From positions 62,001 through 126,000 of the forward strand of contig NZ_JAATOM010000003.1 of NCBI RefSeq assembly GCF_019207085.1: a stretch of 64,000 nt of DNA. Direction: 5' to 3'. Shown here one piece after another: positions 8,780 to 17,417 of this stretch. Every line of letters starts with the position of its first letter. The stretch's first letter is position 1. The position numbers and the translations under genes are program-made. Source of the stretch: Variovorax sp. dw_308. GTDB lineage: Bacteria; Pseudomonadota; Gammaproteobacteria; Burkholderiales; Burkholderiaceae_C. A model generated the notes under the pieces. The model saw only the letters and a list, made by a program, of their open reading frames with translations. It was not told the DNA's origin and ran no database searches.

Positions 8780-9259
8780 ATGAAAACCCTTTCCCTGATT
8801 TCGCTGGCGCTCGCTTCGCTGCTGGGCGTGGCCGCGGGCGCGCACGCCGAGACCGTGGGCGATGTCGATACGGCCTTCAAGCTCATCGGCCCCGACCACA
8901 AGATCGTGGTCGAGGCCTATGACGACCCGAAGGTCAACGGCGTCACCTGCTATGTCTCACGCGCCAAGACCGGCGGCGTGTCAGGCGCGCTGGGCCTGGC
9001 CGAGGACAAGGCGGAGGCCTCGATCGCCTGTCGCCAGGTCGGGCCGATCAGCTTCAAGGAGGCGCTGCCCAAGCGCGAGGAGGTCTACAGCGAGCGCTTG
9101 TCCATCATGTTCAAGCGGCTGCGCGTGGTGCGCATGGTGGATGCCAAGCGCAATGCGTTGGTCTACCTCACCTACTCCGACCTGTTGATCGATGGTTCGC
9201 CGAAGAACGCCATCACTGCCGTCGCCGTCGATCGCGGCACGGCGATCCCGGTGAAATAA
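8780..9259 (+). CDS. CreA family periplasmic protein
   Basis: A 159-residue protein with a clear Sec signal peptide (Lys, then a Leu/Ala-rich stretch, AHA cleavage at about residue 23). The mature part has the CreA family pattern: [34 protein letters not shown] and [16 protein letters not shown] segments with two conserved cysteines. CreA is a conserved exported protein of unknown biochemical function. It lies 32 nt after the Nudix gene, in the same direction. Confidence 0.85.
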   Translation: MKTLSLISLALASLLGVAAGAHAETVGDVDTAFKLIGPDHKIVVEAYDDPKVNGVTCYVSRAKTGGVSGALGLAEDKAEASIACRQVGPISFKEALPKREEVYSERLSIMFKRLRVVRMVDAKRNALVYLTYSDLLIDGSPKNAITAVAVDRGTAIPVK

Positions 9260-9281
9260 CGCGCGACCGGCGCAGCACTCC

Positions 9282-11024
9282 ATGCCTGCGCCCGGCCAAC
9301 ACCCTCTGCGTGTCCTCTATGGCGCCCTGTGGCGCTTTGCAGCCGGCGTCCGTGGGCGGCTGGTGGGCGCGCTGTCGCTGCTCGGCGGATCGCAACTGAT
9401 CCGGCTGGCCATGCCCTGGCTGGCGGGCAAGGCCATCAATGCCTTGCAGCAAGGCGAGATCGGCACGGCCACGCGCTGGATCCTGCTGCTGGTGTTTGTC
9501 TACCTCGTCTCGTGGGGCCTGCACGGGCCGGGCCGGGTGCTGGAGCGCGACGTGGCCGTGCGCGTGCGCGAGACGCTGGCCGACACGCTCTATGCCCGCA
9601 TCGCCGCCGCGCCGCTGACCTGGCACGACGCGCACCACTCCGGCGAGTTGCAGCACCGCGTGCACCAGGCCGGCCGCGCGCTGTCCGACTTCGCGCAGAA
9701 CCAGTTCGTCTACCTCGCGAGCGCGGTGACCTTTGTCGGGCCGCTGGTGGCGCTGATGCTGCTGTCGCGCGCCAGCGGCATGCTGGCGCTGGTGGGCTAT
9801 GTGCTCATCGGGCTGGTGATCCTGCGCTTCGACCGCGCCTTGATGAAGCTGGCCCGCACCGAGAACGATGCGGACCGTCGCTATGTCGCTGCGCTGCTCG
9901 ACTTCATCGGCAATGCGTCGACGGTGATCGGCCTACGGCTGCAGGCAGCTTCGCGCGTGTTGCTGCGTCGTCGCATGGCGGCGGTGTCGGTGCCGCTCAA
10001 GCGCGCGGCGATGCTCAACGAAGGCAAGTGGGCCGCGGTGGAACTGCTGGGGCTCGGCCTGACCTGGGCGCTGGTGCTGATCTACGTATGGCACGAGCGC
10101 GCACCGGGCGAGGCGGTGCAGCTGGGCAATGTGTTCATGATCTACCAGTACGCCCAGCAGGCCGCGGCCGTGGTGGGCTCGATGGCGGCCAACTTCCAGA
10201 ACTTCGCGCGCATGCACACCGACTACCTGAGCGCCGACCCGCTCTGGGCCGCGCCGGGCGACCCGTCGGATGGCCGCAGCGACACCCCCATCGAGCGTGG
10301 CGCCGCATGGCAGCGCATCGCCATCCACAACCTGGCCTGGGGCTATGCCGATGCCGCGCGCGGCGGCGGCTTGCGCGACATGGCGCTGGCCCTGCACCGC
10401 GGCGAGCGCATCGCGCTGGTCGGCCCGAGCGGCGGCGGCAAGAGCACGCTGCTGCGCGTGCTGGCCGGACTCTACGTGCCGCAGCACGGCAGCCTGCGGC
10501 TCGACGGCCACGTGCAGGACTGGGCCGCGCTGCGCCGCCTGGCCACGCTGATCCCGCAGGAGATCGAGGTGTTCGAGGCCAGCGTGCGCGAGAACCTCAC
10601 CTTCGGCGAGCCCTGCGAAGAGGCCGCGTTGCAGGCCGCCTTGCATGCCAGCGCCTTCGACGAGGTGCTGGTCGCGATGAAGGGCTCGCTCGACACGCCG
10701 CTGACCGAGCGCGGCTTCAACCTCTCCGGCGGGCAGCGGCAGCGCCTGTGCCTGGCGCGCGGCGTGCTCGCGGCTGAAGGCAGTTCGCTGCTGCTGCTCG
10801 ACGAACCCACCAGTGCGCTCGACGCCGCCACCGAGGCCCGTGTGCTGGAGCGGATCGGTGCGGCTTTCCCCGACGCATGCCTCATCGCGTCGATCCACCG
10901 GCTCAGCGTGCTGGACCACTTCGACACCGTGGTGCTGATGGAGGCCGGCCGCATCGCCGATGCCGGGCCGCGGGCCGAAGTGTTGCAGCGCCAGCCCCAA
11001 CTGCGGCACGGATCGAACAGGTAA
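9282..11024 (+). CDS. ABC exporter, fused permease and ATPase
   Basis: A 580-residue half-transporter with an N-terminal transmembrane domain (about residues 20-310, five to six helices) fused to a nucleotide-binding domain. Visible motifs are Walker A GPSGGGKST near residue 381, the signature LSGGQRQR near 480 and Walker B LLLLDEPTSALD near 503, followed by the H-loop (SIHRL). This is the MsbA/lipid or drug exporter layout, working as a homodimer in the inner membrane. The ATG lies 22 nt after the creA-like stop, so it may be the last gene of that run. Substrate unknown. Confidence 0.88.
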   Translation: MPAPGQHPLRVLYGALWRFAAGVRGRLVGALSLLGGSQLIRLAMPWLAGKAINALQQGEIGTATRWILLLVFVYLVSWGLHGPGRVLERDVAVRVRETLADTLYARIAAAPLTWHDAHHSGELQHRVHQAGRALSDFAQNQFVYLASAVTFVGPLVALMLLSRASGMLALVGYVLIGLVILRFDRALMKLARTENDADRRYVAALLDFIGNASTVIGLRLQAASRVLLRRRMAAVSVPLKRAAMLNEGKWAAVELLGLGLTWALVLIYVWHERAPGEAVQLGNVFMIYQYAQQAAAVVGSMAANFQNFARMHTDYLSADPLWAAPGDPSDGRSDTPIERGAAWQRIAIHNLAWGYADAARGGGLRDMALALHRGERIALVGPSGGGKSTLLRVLAGLYVPQHGSLRLDGHVQDWAALRRLATLIPQEIEVFEASVRENLTFGEPCEEAALQAALHASAFDEVLVAMKGSLDTPLTERGFNLSGGQRQRLCLARGVLAAEGSSLLLLDEPTSALDAATEARVLERIGAAFPDACLIASIHRLSVLDHFDTVVLMEAGRIADAGPRAEVLQRQPQLRHGSNR

Positions 11025-11138
11025 GAAGAGGTAGTCGCGCCGGGCGGGTGGACGCGAACCACTATATTTCGCTGCTCGCAGCAGCGCGAATGCCACTTTC
11101 CAGGGAACGTCGCGCGACGAACAACATACAAACAAGCC

Positions 11139-11702
11139 ATGTCTTTTCCAGCCCTCCTGACCTTCTCATCGCTTTTCCCATCGCTTCGACGCGGGCTCCT
11201 CGTCCTCACAATCACCGCCCTCGCCGCTTGTTCCTCCACCCCGCCGCCGCCCGCCAAGGGCAGCCCTCCCGCGCCCGGGACGAGCGGCCCCGCCGCGCCC
11301 CCGCCTCCAGCCCCCGCAGCGCCAGCGGCCAAGCCGGCCTTCGTCCGCCCCGCTGCGGGCGAGACGATTGCCAAGTTCAACGGCAAGCAGAACAAGGGCA
11401 TCGACATTGCCGGCGCACTCGGCGACCCGGTCCTGGCCACGGCCGATGGCCGCATCGTGATCGTCAGCAACGCACTTCGCGGCTACGGCACGATGATCAT
11501 CATCAAGCACAACGAGACCTACATCTCCGCCTACGCGCACATCGACAAGGCCCTGGTGAAGGAGAACCAGGTAGTGCGGCAGGGCCAGCAGATCGCCGAG
11601 ATGGGCAAGAGCGGCACGGACCGCGTGAAGCTGCACTTCGAGATCCGCAAGCAGGGCGTGGCGGTGAATCCGCAGCCGTACCTGGACGGCAAGCTGCGAT
11701 AG
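11139..11702 (+). CDS. NlpD-like M23-fold lipoprotein
   Basis: A 187-residue protein with a lipoprotein signal ending in LAAC (Cys31), a Pro/Ala-rich linker (about residues 34-65) and a C-terminal M23 peptidase fold. The fold blocks KGIDIAG, GYGTMIIIKHN, YISAYAHID and KLHFEIRKQG are those of NlpD. The first Zn-ligand position reads NKGID where active M23 enzymes have H-x3-D, so the domain is probably catalytically dead. NlpD-type proteins instead activate cell-wall amidases such as AmiC at the septum. No LysM domain is present, which makes it shorter than classical NlpD. It probably sits on the periplasmic face of the outer membrane. Confidence 0.8.
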   Translation: MSFPALLTFSSLFPSLRRGLLVLTITALAACSSTPPPPAKGSPPAPGTSGPAAPPPPAPAAPAAKPAFVRPAAGETIAKFNGKQNKGIDIAGALGDPVLATADGRIVIVSNALRGYGTMIIIKHNETYISAYAHIDKALVKENQVVRQGQQIAEMGKSGTDRVKLHFEIRKQGVAVNPQPYLDGKLR

Positions 11703-11794
11703 CTGCCGACGGCAGGCCGCAGCGACGCCCGGCCGCTCGCAGGCCTCGACACTGCATTCGCCTTCGCGGAGACTACGCGCCGAAGGAGTCTCGA

Positions 11795-13135
11795 ATGCGA
11801 GCCATGTCGATTCGCCACCGCCTGCTGTTCTGGGGTGTGCTGGTTGCGGTGCTGACAGCCCTGATCTGGGCGGTGGTGCGCTTCGTGAGCCCCGCGCCGC
11901 CGCGCACGCTCGTCATGAGCACGGGTGTGTCCGACGGTGCCTATCACCACTTCGGCGAGCACTACAAGGAGATCCTGCGGGCCAACGGGATCGCACTCGA
12001 ATTGCGCACGTCCAGCGGTGGTGTCGAGAACCTGCAGCGGCTGAACGACGGCGAGGTGCAGGTCGGTTTCGTGCAGGGCGGCACCGGGCTGCTGGCGCTC
12101 GACTACGACGCGTTGCCCAGCGCCACGCCGTTGCGATCACTGGCCACCGTGGCCTACGAGCCGGTCTGGATATTCACGCACTCGCTGGACCTGTCCAAGG
12201 GCCTGGGCGCGCTGGCCGGCAAGCGCACGGCCATCGGCGTACCCGGCAGCGGCAACAACAAGGTGGCGCTGCAATTGCTGTCGGTCTACGGCGTGGTCGC
12301 CGATGGAACGCAGCCCACGGCCGACGGCACGACCTTCATCCAGGACGGCGGCCTGGCCGTGGTCGACATGCTCGCACGCCACCAGATCGACGCTGCCATC
12401 ATCATCTCCGCCCCGCAGGCGCCCGCCGTGCAAAAGCTGCTGGCCGACAGTTCGATGCATCTGGCTTCGCTGGAGCATGTGCAGGGGCTGGCGCGTCGCT
12501 TCCCTTACTTTCGCCCGGTCGTGCTCAAGCGCGGCTCGGTCGACCCCGGGCGCAACCTGCCGCCGCACGACGTCGACCTGCTGGCGACGACTGCCAACCT
12601 GGTCGTGCGCGACGAGTTGCATCCGGCCCTCAGCTACCTGTTGCTGGAGGCCGCGCAGCAGGTGCACAAGCTGCCCACCTTGATCAATCGGCCCAACGAT
12701 TTCCCGAGCCCCGAGGGCACCGACTTTCCGCTGTCGATCGAGGCGGAGCGCTACTTCAAGAACGGCCGCCCGTTCCTGCAGAGCTACCTGCCCTTCTGGG
12801 CGGCGAACTATGTGCAGCGGCTGCTGTTGTTGCTCGTTCCGCTGGCCGCGATCCTGGTGCCCCTGGCGCGCGTGCTGCCTGCGATGGTCTCGTGGCGGCG
12901 GCAGAGCAAGATCTACCGGCGCTATGGCGAGCTGAAGTTCCTGGAGGCGGACCTGGCGTCACGCCAGCTCGATGACCAGGAACGACGCAATGCGCGGGCG
13001 CAGCTGGACCATATCGAGAAGGAAATCGTCCAGTCCAAGTTTCCGCTGGACTTCTCGGACAAGGTCTACACGCTGCGGCAGCATGTGGACTATGTGCGGG
13101 CGCAACTGGCGCGGCAATCGGAGGGGCCGGGGTAG
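11795..13135 (+). CDS. Membrane-anchored TAXI-type solute-binding protein
   Basis: A 446-residue protein starting MRAMSIRHRLLFWG, with GAAGGAG about 6 nt before the ATG. One N-terminal helix (about residues 7-30) leads into a TAXI/TRAP-like periplasmic binding fold: VMSTGVSDGAYHHFG, GVENLQRLNDGEVQVGFVQGG and GVPGSGNNKVA. A strong second helix (LLLLLVPLAAILVPLARV, about residues 345-370) is followed by a cytoplasmic, charged, coiled-coil-like tail. Ordinary TAXI proteins are secreted and work with TRAP permeases; none is adjacent and this one is anchored at both ends, so a sensory or different transport role is possible. Confidence 0.8.
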   Translation: MRAMSIRHRLLFWGVLVAVLTALIWAVVRFVSPAPPRTLVMSTGVSDGAYHHFGEHYKEILRANGIALELRTSSGGVENLQRLNDGEVQVGFVQGGTGLLALDYDALPSATPLRSLATVAYEPVWIFTHSLDLSKGLGALAGKRTAIGVPGSGNNKVALQLLSVYGVVADGTQPTADGTTFIQDGGLAVVDMLARHQIDAAIIISAPQAPAVQKLLADSSMHLASLEHVQGLARRFPYFRPVVLKRGSVDPGRNLPPHDVDLLATTANLVVRDELHPALSYLLLEAAQQVHKLPTLINRPNDFPSPEGTDFPLSIEAERYFKNGRPFLQSYLPFWAANYVQRLLLLLVPLAAILVPLARVLPAMVSWRRQSKIYRRYGELKFLEADLASRQLDDQERRNARAQLDHIEKEIVQSKFPLDFSDKVYTLRQHVDYVRAQLARQSEGPG

Positions 13136-13148
13136 CGGCGGCCCCGTA

Positions 13149-13712
13149 TCAGCGCCTGGACTCGGCCGACTCCAGCAGTTCGAGGACCGCTGTCTTTCGC
13201 TTGTCGGTCTGCTGCTTCGCTTCTGCCGCCCTTGCGAGATCCAGCGGCGTCCGGCCAGCGTCATCCTTCACGGCCGGATTCGCCTTGTTGTCGAGCAGCA
13301 GGCGAACGGCGTCTTCATCCAGCGCGATGGCGGCAAGGTGCAAGGCGGTCCAATGCGGATTGCTTCGGCTTTCACCAGCAGCATTCGAGTCGCGATGGTC
13401 TTGCGCATCGATGTCCAGCCCGGCCTTCAGGTAGTGGCTCAAGAGGCGTTGCGCCTCGGCCTTGTCCTCCATGAACGCCACGAATTGGGCACCGGCCGAA
13501 TGGTTCATTTTGCGGACCTCGGCGACCGTCGGGTGAAGGCGGTAGAGCGCCTGCCTGCAGGGCCACGCGAGGATTGGGCGCTCCACCTCCAGGCAGATCT
13601 GCAACTGCATGGCGTCTCGCTTCAAAACGGAATGAGCGAACAGACCCAACGCTGCGCCGCCAGCGAGCAACGCCACGGCGATGCTCCATCGGACGGCAAT
13701 TCGACGGCTCAA
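13149..13712 (-). CDS. Membrane-anchored ankyrin-repeat protein
   Basis: A 187-residue protein with one N-terminal helix (about residues 8-27), a middle region with two or three cysteines, and C-terminal ankyrin repeats (WTALHLAAIALDEDAVRLLLDNK then DDAGRTPLDLARA). It probably faces the periplasm. The start appears to be TTG, because no in-frame ATG or GTG precedes the helix; the TTG overlaps the upstream stop codon as TTGA, implying translational coupling to the gene at 13709-14182. No enzymatic motif is seen; ankyrin domains bind partner proteins. Confidence 0.7.
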   Translation of the reverse strand: MSRRIAVRWSIAVALLAGGAALGLFAHSVLKRDAMQLQICLEVERPILAWPCRQALYRLHPTVAEVRKMNHSAGAQFVAFMEDKAEAQRLLSHYLKAGLDIDAQDHRDSNAAGESRSNPHWTALHLAAIALDEDAVRLLLDNKANPAVKDDAGRTPLDLARAAEAKQQTDKRKTAVLELLESAESRR

Positions 13713-14182
13713 GCCCGCACCATGACGCCAACCGTTCCTCGCGCAAGGTAGAACGGGGGAAGCTTGCGTCCGCTGACCAGGCCATCGCCGAGCAACTCAA
13801 ACTGGGTACGGTATTGCCGGGCCACTTCGACACACACGGACTCGTAGATCCTGACCTGCTCCAGGTCTTTCCTTGTTGCGTGCTTGAACCACTGCCTGGC
13901 GAACCTCTGCGCGAGTTTTCGACCTGTCTTGGCCAAGCCCTTGCTTGGCATGGCTACGGTTTGCAGCAACGACTCCATGTACCCCATGGCATAGGAGGCG
14001 TCGATTGCCGCGACCAGGATACGTTGAGCGAAGCGCCGGGCTTCAGTGTTGGCGGCGAGCCTGGCGATTGAATCAGCGCGTGACGGCCAGAAAAAGGCCA
14101 GGACATCTCGTGTGTCACTCTCGTCCAGGACGATATCTGCATCCGCGAAATCTGGCGGACTGACCAGAACTGTCGAAACCAT
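13709..14182 (-). CDS. Hypothetical protein coupled to the ankyrin gene
   Basis: A 157-residue protein, mostly helical, without signal peptide or membrane segments. An acidic N-terminus (DFADADIVLDESD) precedes a basic, Ala/Arg-rich middle (RRFAQRILVAAIDASYAMGYMESLLQ). It is not recognised. Its stop overlaps the TTG start of the ankyrin-protein gene by 4 nt, so the two products are probably made together and may interact. Confidence 0.65.
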   Translation of the reverse strand: MVSTVLVSPPDFADADIVLDESDTRDVLAFFWPSRADSIARLAANTEARRFAQRILVAAIDASYAMGYMESLLQTVAMPSKGLAKTGRKLAQRFARQWFKHATRKDLEQVRIYESVCVEVARQYRTQFELLGDGLVSGRKLPPFYLARGTVGVMVRA

Positions 14183-14284
14183 TGAGTACTCTCCCTGTGT
14201 GATGGACCCGTGCCCTTGAAAGCGGGGTGCGCTCGTCGGCGCGACGGAATGCTATCAGGGCAATGACGACGTTCTCGACACGCC

Positions 14285-14686
14285 TCAACCCTTGGCCCGC
14301 ACCAGTTTCCCCGTCGAAGACGCCCGCGCGCACAGCCGGCCGTCTTGCGCGAACAGGTCGGCCTCGAGGAACACCACGCTGCGGCCCCAGCGCAGGACGC
14401 GCGCCTCGACCTCGAAGGTCGACACGTCGACGCGTTCGAGGAAGGTCACCTTGAGTTCCAGGCTTGCGAGCCCGGCATCGGGTTCGCGCGACATCACCGC
14501 AAAGGCCATCGAGCAGTCGAGCCAGGCGGTGATGATGCCGCCCTGAACCACGGTGCCGTTGGTGTGGGCGAACTCGGGTCGGGCGTTGAAGCGCACGCGG
14601 GCCATGCCGACTTCGGCATTGCTGTGAAGGAGTTCGGTAAAGCCGATGGCGTGCATCAGGCCGGTGGGAAATTTTTGCTTGTCCAT
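14285..14686 (-). CDS. PaaI-family hotdog thioesterase
   Basis: A 133-residue protein beginning MDKQKFPTG. The hotdog-fold pattern is clear: AHTNGTVVQGGIITAWLDC carries the conserved Gly-Gly and the active-site Asp region, and SLELKVTFLERV forms the central strand. PaaI-type enzymes hydrolyse aryl- or acyl-CoA thioesters to release CoA. A much longer frame extends upstream, but only this portion shows family features. The gene is divergent from the alpha/beta hydrolase at 14900, with 213 nt between them. Confidence 0.85.
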   Translation of the reverse strand: MDKQKFPTGLMHAIGFTELLHSNAEVGMARVRFNARPEFAHTNGTVVQGGIITAWLDCSMAFAVMSREPDAGLASLELKVTFLERVDVSTFEVEARVLRWGRSVVFLEADLFAQDGRLCARASSTGKLVRAKG

Positions 14687-14899
14687 GATGGGGTGGTTGG
14701 CGCCGACTGAGAGCGGCCATGCTACGCGGCAGGCCGGGCGGCGACGGACACGATGGCGACTGCGGAGACATCGCATTGGCGGCGGTCGACTGCGCCGGAA
14801 CCGTGACACCTGCACGGGAACGCGTTTTGCTTCAAGCTCGGCGTGCCGCAACGGCACATGCCAGTTTCCAAAACTCAACCATTTCCCAAGGACGCACAG

Positions 14900-15721
14900 A
14901 TGAGCACGATCACGACCGAGGACGGGACCCAGATCTACTACAAGGATTGGGGCACCGGGCAGCCCATCGTCTTCTCGCATGGCTGGCCGTTGTCGGCAGA
15001 CGACTGGGACGGGCAGATGCTGTATTTCCTCCAGCAAGGCTATCGCGTGATCGCGCACGACCGGCGCGGCCACGGGCGGTCCAGCCAGACATCGGGCGGC
15101 AACGAGATGGACACCTATGCAGACGACCTGGCCGCACTGACGGAGGCACTGAACCTCAAGGACGCGATCCACGTCGGCCATTCGACGGGCGGTGGCGAGG
15201 TGGCGCGCTACCTCGGCCGGCATGGCACCAAGCGCGTGGCCAAGGGCGTGCTGATCGGCGCGGTGCCGCCGCTCATGCTCAAGACCGCCTCCAACCCCGG
15301 TGGCCTGCCGATCGAGGTGTTCGATGGCATCCGTGCCGGCGTCGCGGCCAACCGCGCCGAGATCTATCGCGACTTCACGCTGCCCTTCTATGGCTACAAC
15401 CGGCCCGGCGCGAAGATCTCCCAAGGCATCCGCGACCATTGGTGGTTCCAGGGAATGATGGGATCGATCCTGGCCCACTACGAATGCGTGAAGGCCTTCT
15501 CGGAGACCGACTTCACCGAGGACCTGAAGAAGATCGACGTGCCGATGCTGGTCATGCACGGCGACGACGACCAGATCGTGCCGTACGAGGATGCCGCGCT
15601 GTTGTCGGCCAAACTGCTGAAGAACGCCACGCTGAAGATCTACCCCGGCCTGCCGCACGGGATGTGCGCGACGCATCCGGAGATCATCAATCCGGACTTG
15701 CTGGCGTTCTTCAAGTCATAG
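14900..15721 (+). CDS. Alpha/beta hydrolase, non-heme chloroperoxidase type
   Basis: A 273-residue alpha/beta hydrolase starting [18 protein letters not shown]. It shows the oxyanion HGWP, the nucleophile elbow GHSTGGGE (Ser near residue 96), the acid in [13 protein letters not shown] and the catalytic His in [10 protein letters not shown]. This set is typical of cofactor-free haloperoxidases/perhydrolases and related esterases, which give peracids in vitro; the true substrate is unknown. It is cytosolic, with no signal peptide. An earlier in-frame ATG at 14843 adds 19 residues that do not resemble the family. Confidence 0.88.
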   Translation: MSTITTEDGTQIYYKDWGTGQPIVFSHGWPLSADDWDGQMLYFLQQGYRVIAHDRRGHGRSSQTSGGNEMDTYADDLAALTEALNLKDAIHVGHSTGGGEVARYLGRHGTKRVAKGVLIGAVPPLMLKTASNPGGLPIEVFDGIRAGVAANRAEIYRDFTLPFYGYNRPGAKISQGIRDHWWFQGMMGSILAHYECVKAFSETDFTEDLKKIDVPMLVMHGDDDQIVPYEDAALLSAKLLKNATLKIYPGLPHGMCATHPEIINPDLLAFFKS

Positions 15722-15754
15722 GATTGCTTCCCCGGAGGTGCATCGGGGCCGGGT

Positions 15755-17032
15755 TCAATGCTTGCCGGCCCCCATGTAGCCGAACAGGTGCCCGGCTACC
15801 TTGCGCATCTGGATCTCTTCCGACCCCTCGGTGATGCGGTAGCGACGGTGGTGGCGGTAGATGTGCTCGAATGGCTTGTGGCGGGAATAGCCGAGCCCGC
15901 CGTGCACCTGCATCGCCCGGTCCGCCGCCTCGCAACACAGGCGGTTGGCCTGGTAGTTGCACATCGAGACCTTGTCGGACAGCCGTTTCTCCACCTCGGG
16001 CTTGGGCATCTGGTCCATCTGCCAGGCGGTCTTGCGGATCAGGAGGCGCAGCATCTCGATCTGCGTGGCCAGTTCGACCAGCGGGAACTGGATGCCCTGG
16101 TTGCGCGCCAGTTGCTCGCCGAAGGGCTTGCGCTCGCGCGCGTACTTGACGCTTTCGCGCACGCAGTAGTCGGCCGCGCCAAGGCTCGATGCGGCCTGCC
16201 GGATGCGGTTCTCGTGCACGAAATGCTGGGCCAGCGCCAGGCCGCCGTCGAGCTTGCCGAGCACCGCCGAATCCGGAACCCACACCTTGGTGAAGCTCAC
16301 GCGCGGATGATCGGTCGGCATGTTGAAGGTCCAGAGGTACTCCTCGATCTTCACGCCTTCGGCATGCGCCGGCACCAGGAATGCGCTGATGCCGCGGGCC
16401 TCGCCGTCGCGACCGCTGGTGCGCGCGAACAGCACGCAGTGCGTGGCGGTGTGCATGCCGGTGGTCCACATCTTCTCGCCGTCGATGCGAAAGCCGGGCT
16501 GGCCGTTGCGCACCTCGGGCACGGCGCGCGTCTCCATGTGCGTGGCATCCGATCCATGCTGCGGCTCGGTCAGGCCGAAGGTCAGGCGCACGCGCTCCTC
16601 CAGCATGCCCGGGATCAGTTCGTCGCGATGCGCTGGCGAGCAGAGGTCGCGGATGGCCAGCACGAAGGGGTTGTTGGCGACGATGGAATGCTCGTTCTGC
16701 AGGTCGTTGTGCAGGCCCAGCCCGCGCGCGGCAAAGTGCTCGCGGATGACGGCCATCCACAGATTGCTGCCATTGCGCCCGCCGAATTCCGCCGGCAGGC
16801 CGAAGCGCAGGTGGCCGGCCCGGTCGGCGCGCCGGCGTGCCTCGGCCAGCAGCGCCTCCCATTCGGGGCGCGGCAGGCCGCCGTTGTCAAAGTCGGTGCG
16901 GGCCCATTCGCGGCGATGGTCGAAGAAGCGCTCGTTGTCGTCCTGCGCCTGCAGCGGTGCGATCTCGCGGTCGATGAAGTCGTCGAGCTCGGCCAAGTAC
17001 GCGACGAGGTCGGGGGGCAGGTCGAAGTCCAT
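15755..17032 (-). CDS. Acyl-CoA dehydrogenase (ACAD10/11- or LvaC-like)
   Basis: A 425-residue flavoprotein of the acyl-CoA dehydrogenase family. It shows the FAD/substrate segment LTFGLTEPQHGSDATHMET, an R-x-AASSLGAADYC helix, and ITEGSEEIQ at the position of the catalytic glutamate of medium-chain enzymes. It is the last gene of a five-gene leftward operon and starts 13 nt after the small DUF6285-like gene. In the Pseudomonas putida lva operon a similar dehydrogenase (LvaC) acts on the phosphorylated 4-hydroxyacyl-CoA made by LvaA/LvaB and yields the 3-hydroxyacyl-CoA; mammalian ACAD10/11 fuse the same two activities. The role here is inferred from that parallel. Confidence 0.9.
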   Translation of the reverse strand: MDFDLPPDLVAYLAELDDFIDREIAPLQAQDDNERFFDHRREWARTDFDNGGLPRPEWEALLAEARRRADRAGHLRFGLPAEFGGRNGSNLWMAVIREHFAARGLGLHNDLQNEHSIVANNPFVLAIRDLCSPAHRDELIPGMLEERVRLTFGLTEPQHGSDATHMETRAVPEVRNGQPGFRIDGEKMWTTGMHTATHCVLFARTSGRDGEARGISAFLVPAHAEGVKIEEYLWTFNMPTDHPRVSFTKVWVPDSAVLGKLDGGLALAQHFVHENRIRQAASSLGAADYCVRESVKYARERKPFGEQLARNQGIQFPLVELATQIEMLRLLIRKTAWQMDQMPKPEVEKRLSDKVSMCNYQANRLCCEAADRAMQVHGGLGYSRHKPFEHIYRHHRRYRITEGSEEIQMRKVAGHLFGYMGAGKH

Positions 17033-17045
17033 CTTTTGTCTCTTC

Positions 17046-17417
17046 TCAGCGTTTGTCGTTGTTGTCGTAGCCGGGCTGGTCGATGGCCAGCTTGTCGCGT
17101 GCGGTCTGGCGCAGGTGCTCGGCGAGGCCGGGCGTGGCCAGGGTCATGGCGCCCGATGCAATTCGCGCGCAGAGCAGGCGGTTGGCCTCGGCCAAATCCG
17201 CGGGCATGTCCGCGCCGAGCAAGGCGCGCAGGCGGACCCTCTCGCGTGCGTTGGCCTCGGGCGCCAGACTCAGTTCGCGCTGCACGATGTCGAGTGCGTT
17301 GGCGGCCACGCGCGCATGGAAGGGCACGGCGGCGCCACCTGTGGACGTCACTACCTGCTCGCGCAGGAAGGCGGCGACGGCCTCGATCAATTCGGCGGCG
17401 GCGGGTGGGTCTTGCAT
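17046..17417 (-). CDS. Small DUF6285-like protein, probable kinase partner (LvaB-like)
   Basis: A 123-residue helical protein (PAAAELIEAVAAFLREQV, then FHARVAANALDIVQREL). It lies between an APH-type kinase and an acyl-CoA dehydrogenase. Its ATG overlaps the kinase stop as TGATG; a GTG one codon earlier is also possible. The pattern matches the small protein that accompanies such kinases (LvaB in the levulinate pathway of P. putida, required with LvaA for 4-hydroxyacyl-CoA phosphorylation). The DUF number is from memory and was not checked. Confidence 0.75.
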   Translation of the reverse strand: MQDPPAAAELIEAVAAFLREQVVTSTGGAAVPFHARVAANALDIVQRELSLAPEANARERVRLRALLGADMPADLAEANRLLCARIASGAMTLATPGLAEHLRQTARDKLAIDQPGYDNNDKR

